Shown here one piece after another: positions 4,902 through 7,015 of a stretch of DNA of 7,015 bases. The stretch spans positions 1-7,015 of the forward strand of contig JARYLH010000074.1 in NCBI GenBank assembly GCA_029907755.1, in the 5' to 3' direction. The stretch is from Candidatus Methanosuratincola sp. GTDB lineage: Archaea > Thermoproteota > Methanomethylicia > Methanomethylicales > Methanomethylicaceae. Position 1 is the stretch's first letter. Every line of letters begins with the position of its first letter. The translations under genes were made by a program, and so were the position numbers. The notes below the pieces were generated by a model. It was given only the letters and a program-made list of their open reading frames with translations, searched no databases and was not told where the DNA came from.

Positions 4902-6089
4902 TTGACAGTGGGGGGGCTGCCGTGGACGGAGCGGTTCAAGCCAGCCAGCCTGATGGAGATCGTGGGGAATTACGCCTCGGCTGAGCATCTGCTAAACTGG
5001 GTCAAGAGAAGGCTGGAAGGAGGCGAGGGGGTCAAGAAGGGCGCTATGGTTTACGGACCGCCAGGCACGGGCAAGACGCTCTCTGTCGAGCTCGTTGCCA
5101 AAGAGCTTGATCTCGAACTTATCCAGATGAATGCAAGCGACTTCCGGACGGAGGAGCTCGTTGAAAAGGTGGCAGGGGGGGCAGCATCCCAAGCATCCCT
5201 ATTCGGCAAGAGGGGCAAGCTGATCTTCATGGACGAGATAGACGGGATCTCGGGGAGGGAGGACAGGGGAGGGCTCTCCTCGATAATCGCGACGATAAGG
5301 GCGGCTAAGTACCCGGTCGTCGTAGGCGCGAATGACCCTTGGGACCCTAGGTTCAGTGGCCTCCGCGAGATCTGCGAGATGATCCAGTTCAGGAGGATAA
5401 GGAGCCAGAGCATCGTCGTCTTCCTGAGGAAGGTCGCCAAGAAGGCGGGGGTGTCGGTAACCGACGGGGCACTCGAGCGCATAGCAGAGTTCTCCAACGG
5501 GGACCTGAGGGCAGCGATAAATGACTTCCAGATGCTTGCGACGGGCAGGCAGGCGCTCAATGAGCTGGAGGTGAGGGGGCTCCAGTTCAGAGTGCAGGAG
5601 CGGGGATCGTTCGATGTTATGAAAGACCTATTCTCGTCCAAGAGTGCCCTCGAGGCAAAGCTCGCGCTCGAGGGGACCGCAATGGATCCAGAGATGTCCC
5701 TCCAGTGGATAAACGAGAACATACCGAACCAGTACCAGTCTCCCACGGAGAGGGCAGAGGCATATGACTGGCTCTCCAGGGGCGACGTGTTCCTAGGCCG
5801 CGTCAAGAGGTGGCAAGCCTGGGACCTGATCGGATATGCGCTGGAACTCGCCGCGGGCGGGGCAGCGTTAGCGAAGAGGGGGGAGTACAAGTTCGCCAGG
5901 TACAGCTTCCCCAAGAGGATCAGCATAATGAGCCAGACAAAGGAGGAGAGGGGCGCCAAGCGGGAGGCGCTGGACTTGATTGCTAAGGCGAACCATGTTT
6001 CCCGCAAGAAGGCTGCATTCGAGTACCTGCCCTATATCGAGATCATCTCAGAGGGCGGCGTCCGGCGGAGCAGTGCAGGTCACCTGTAA
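4902..6089 (+). CDS. rfcL: Replication factor C large subunit (clamp loader)
   Basis: This is the large AAA+ subunit of the archaeal clamp loader, one copy per pentamer with four small subunits. It has 395 residues, at the short end for archaeal RFC-L (about 400-500). It begins LPWTERFKPASLMEIVGN, the RFC-L form of the RFC signature. Walker A is GPPGTGKT (52-59, K58); Walker B is FMDEID (D111, E112); sensor 1 is N144 in VGANDPWDP; sensor 2 is GDLRAAIND (200-208, R203). As expected for the large subunit, the SRC arginine-finger box is absent: IQFRRI (161-166) stands in its place. The collar region fills about 215-380. The C-terminus ends GGVRRSSAGHL with no recognisable PCNA-binding PIP box, which RFC-L proteins of some archaea carry there. 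It is downstream of rfcS in the same direction, and its last 10 bases overlap the 3' end of moaA on the other strand. The start is TTG, supported by GGGTG seven bases before it. Confidence 0.96.
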   Translation: MTVGGLPWTERFKPASLMEIVGNYASAEHLLNWVKRRLEGGEGVKKGAMVYGPPGTGKTLSVELVAKELDLELIQMNASDFRTEELVEKVAGGAASQASLFGKRGKLIFMDEIDGISGREDRGGLSSIIATIRAAKYPVVVGANDPWDPRFSGLREICEMIQFRRIRSQSIVVFLRKVAKKAGVSVTDGALERIAEFSNGDLRAAINDFQMLATGRQALNELEVRGLQFRVQERGSFDVMKDLFSSKSALEAKLALEGTAMDPEMSLQWINENIPNQYQSPTERAEAYDWLSRGDVFLGRVKRWQAWDLIGYALELAAGGAALAKRGEYKFARYSFPKRISIMSQTKEERGAKREALDLIAKANHVSRKKAAFEYLPYIEIISEGGVRRSSAGHL

Positions 6090-6982
6090 AATGGCTCCCT
6101 GGCTGATACGGCAGACATGAAGAGGTCCTTGAGCTGGTCGTCTGTCCACCCTGACCTTATCCCCCCGAGGAGGTCGAAAAGGAGATCGTCTCTCATCAGG
6201 CATGGCTTTATCTTCCCATCACTGGTTATCCTGATCCTGGTGCACCCTGCGCAGAAGCTTGGGTTGCTTACGGGTCGAACGATCTCGATCGGCAGCCCCT
6301 TGACCAGATATACGCGCCTACGGTTCATCTCGCCCCTCTCGATCACAGCGTCAGAGGCGCTCGAAAGCACCTGTTCGGTTTGGGCGAGGGCGACATGGTA
6401 TTTATCGAAGAAGCCCTTGTCTAAGTGGAGGTCCTCAAGCTCTATCAGCTGGAGCTGGGTAGAGTGCCTGCGCGCAAAATCGACGATGGCACCCATGCTC
6501 GAATCGTTTATGCCCCTCATCACAACCGTATTTATCTTCATATTGATTCCGAGCCTGCGGGCAGCCTCGAGGCCATCGATCACATTGCTGAGCTCCCCGC
6601 CCGTTATCGACCGGTAGACGTTTGGATCGACGCTAGGCAATGAGAGGTTCAGCCTGCGCAGTCCTGCCTCGTAGAGCTCCAAGGCCCGTTCTCGCAGGAG
6701 CTGCCCGTTTGTGGTCACGCCCACGTCCTCGAGCCCGAGCGCATAGGCGTAGGCGATGATGCCCCCTAGGTCCTTCCTGAGCAGTGGCTCCCCACCGGTG
6801 AACTTGACCCTCAGCATCCCCAGATCCCTGGCCACACGGAGTATCCTTAAGATCTCGTCGGTGTGCATCTCGCCAGAGGGCGATCTCTCCCCTTCATGGT
6901 GGCAGTAGACGCAGTTCAGGTTGCACCGCTGCGTCAGGGACATCCTTATGCCGAGGACTCGCCTGCCGTACCTGTCGATCAG
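6080..6982 (-). CDS. moaA: GTP 3',8-cyclase MoaA (radical SAM, molybdopterin synthesis), probable CTG start
   Basis: MoaA is a radical SAM enzyme with two 4Fe-4S clusters. It converts GTP to 3',8-cyclo-7,8-dihydro-GTP, the first step of molybdopterin or tungstopterin cofactor synthesis. With the start used here it has 300 residues, typical of archaeal MoaA. Visible motifs: R-C-N-L-N-C-V-Y-C with the radical SAM cysteines C20, C24, C27; K-F-T-G-G-E-P-L (60-67), the SAM-contact GGEP; the C-terminal cluster cysteines C244, C247, C261 (C-x2-C-x13-C). It ends REPFYR, without the terminal Gly-Gly of bacterial and human MoaA. An ATG at 6941-6943 is in frame but would remove the conserved lead IDRYGRRVLGIR. 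Upstream of that ATG there is no ATG, GTG or TTG before the window ends. CTG at 6980-6982 begins exactly at the conserved lead and follows GGAGGA by eight bases. The frame stays open to the window edge, so a start beyond 7015 cannot be excluded. No other cofactor gene is in view. Confidence 0.9.
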   Translation of the reverse strand: MIDRYGRRVLGIRMSLTQRCNLNCVYCHHEGERSPSGEMHTDEILRILRVARDLGMLRVKFTGGEPLLRKDLGGIIAYAYALGLEDVGVTTNGQLLRERALELYEAGLRRLNLSLPSVDPNVYRSITGGELSNVIDGLEAARRLGINMKINTVVMRGINDSSMGAIVDFARRHSTQLQLIELEDLHLDKGFFDKYHVALAQTEQVLSSASDAVIERGEMNRRRVYLVKGLPIEIVRPVSNPSFCAGCTRIRITSDGKIKPCLMRDDLLFDLLGGIRSGWTDDQLKDLFMSAVSAREPFYR

Positions 6983-6990
6983 GGTCGCTC

Positions 6991-6996
6991 TCCTCC
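6991..6996 (-). promoter_or_regulatory. Shine-Dalgarno site pointing to a CTG start of moaA
   Basis: GGAGGA on the minus strand is a near-perfect ribosome site eight bases before CTG 6980-6982. The ATG at 6943 has no such site directly upstream (CTCGGCATAAGG precedes it). If the gene instead starts outside the window, this match would be a coincidence inside coding sequence. Confidence 0.5.
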
Positions 6997-7015
6997 GCGG
7001 TGCCAGGAATCGGCT

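Noticed and set aside
5051..6007. Long open frame antisense to rfcL (318 codons)
   Set aside because: It lies wholly opposite a certain rfcL gene, is serine/leucine-rich as antisense shadows of GC-rich genes are, and has no recognisable domain.
6941..6943. ATG as start of moaA
   Set aside because: It would cut off the conserved N-terminal lead just before the radical SAM cysteines, and no Shine-Dalgarno site precedes it.

Overview
The window comes from an archaeon. It carries an archaeal MCM helicase, a Gins23-type GINS subunit, the N-terminus of a Hel308 repair helicase, both clamp-loader subunits (RFC small and large) and an archaeal-type MoaA. The DNA looks GC-rich (by eye, mid to upper 50s percent). 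Arginine in the replication genes is mostly coded by AGG, and there are TATA-like promoters and Shine-Dalgarno sites of the GGAGG/GGTG type. The gins23-mcm adjacency is known from Sulfolobus, and the MCM reads closest from memory to the crenarchaeal/TACK type. A Thermoproteota-like lineage is my inference; the sequence alone does not fix it.

Layout. The left arm (1-2783) is a minus-strand operon read right to left: gins23, mcm, then hel308, which runs off the left edge. gins23 and mcm overlap by one base (TAATG). mcm and hel308 are 13 bases apart. A TATA-box promoter and a small palindrome lie just upstream of gins23. The middle (2902-3624) holds one minus-strand membrane protein, an ECF-transporter S component with no ATPase or T component in view. 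A 285-base divergent intergenic region (3625-3909) has two hairpins and promoter-like elements for both sides. The right arm (3910-6089) is the plus-strand pair rfcS-rfcL, both starting with TTG and both preceded by a Shine-Dalgarno site. The right end (6080-6982) is moaA on the minus strand, convergent with rfcL and overlapping its 3' end by 10 bases.

How they fit together. GINS and MCM are two of the three parts of the archaeal CMG helicase. RFC loads the PCNA clamp that tethers the polymerase. Hel308 remodels stalled forks. About 6 kb therefore codes for much of fork unwinding, clamp loading and fork repair, interrupted by one vitamin-type transporter gene and followed by a molybdopterin gene.

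The main surprises are start codons. The hel308 frame has no ATG, GTG or TTG before conserved sequence begins, but has an ATT correctly spaced behind GGTGA. The conserved moaA N-terminus likewise begins at a CTG behind GGAGGA. I do not see an undescribed multi-gene system here. The most testable new points are these starts, the promoter architecture shared by the two replication operons, and the paired palindrome/TATA arrangement.
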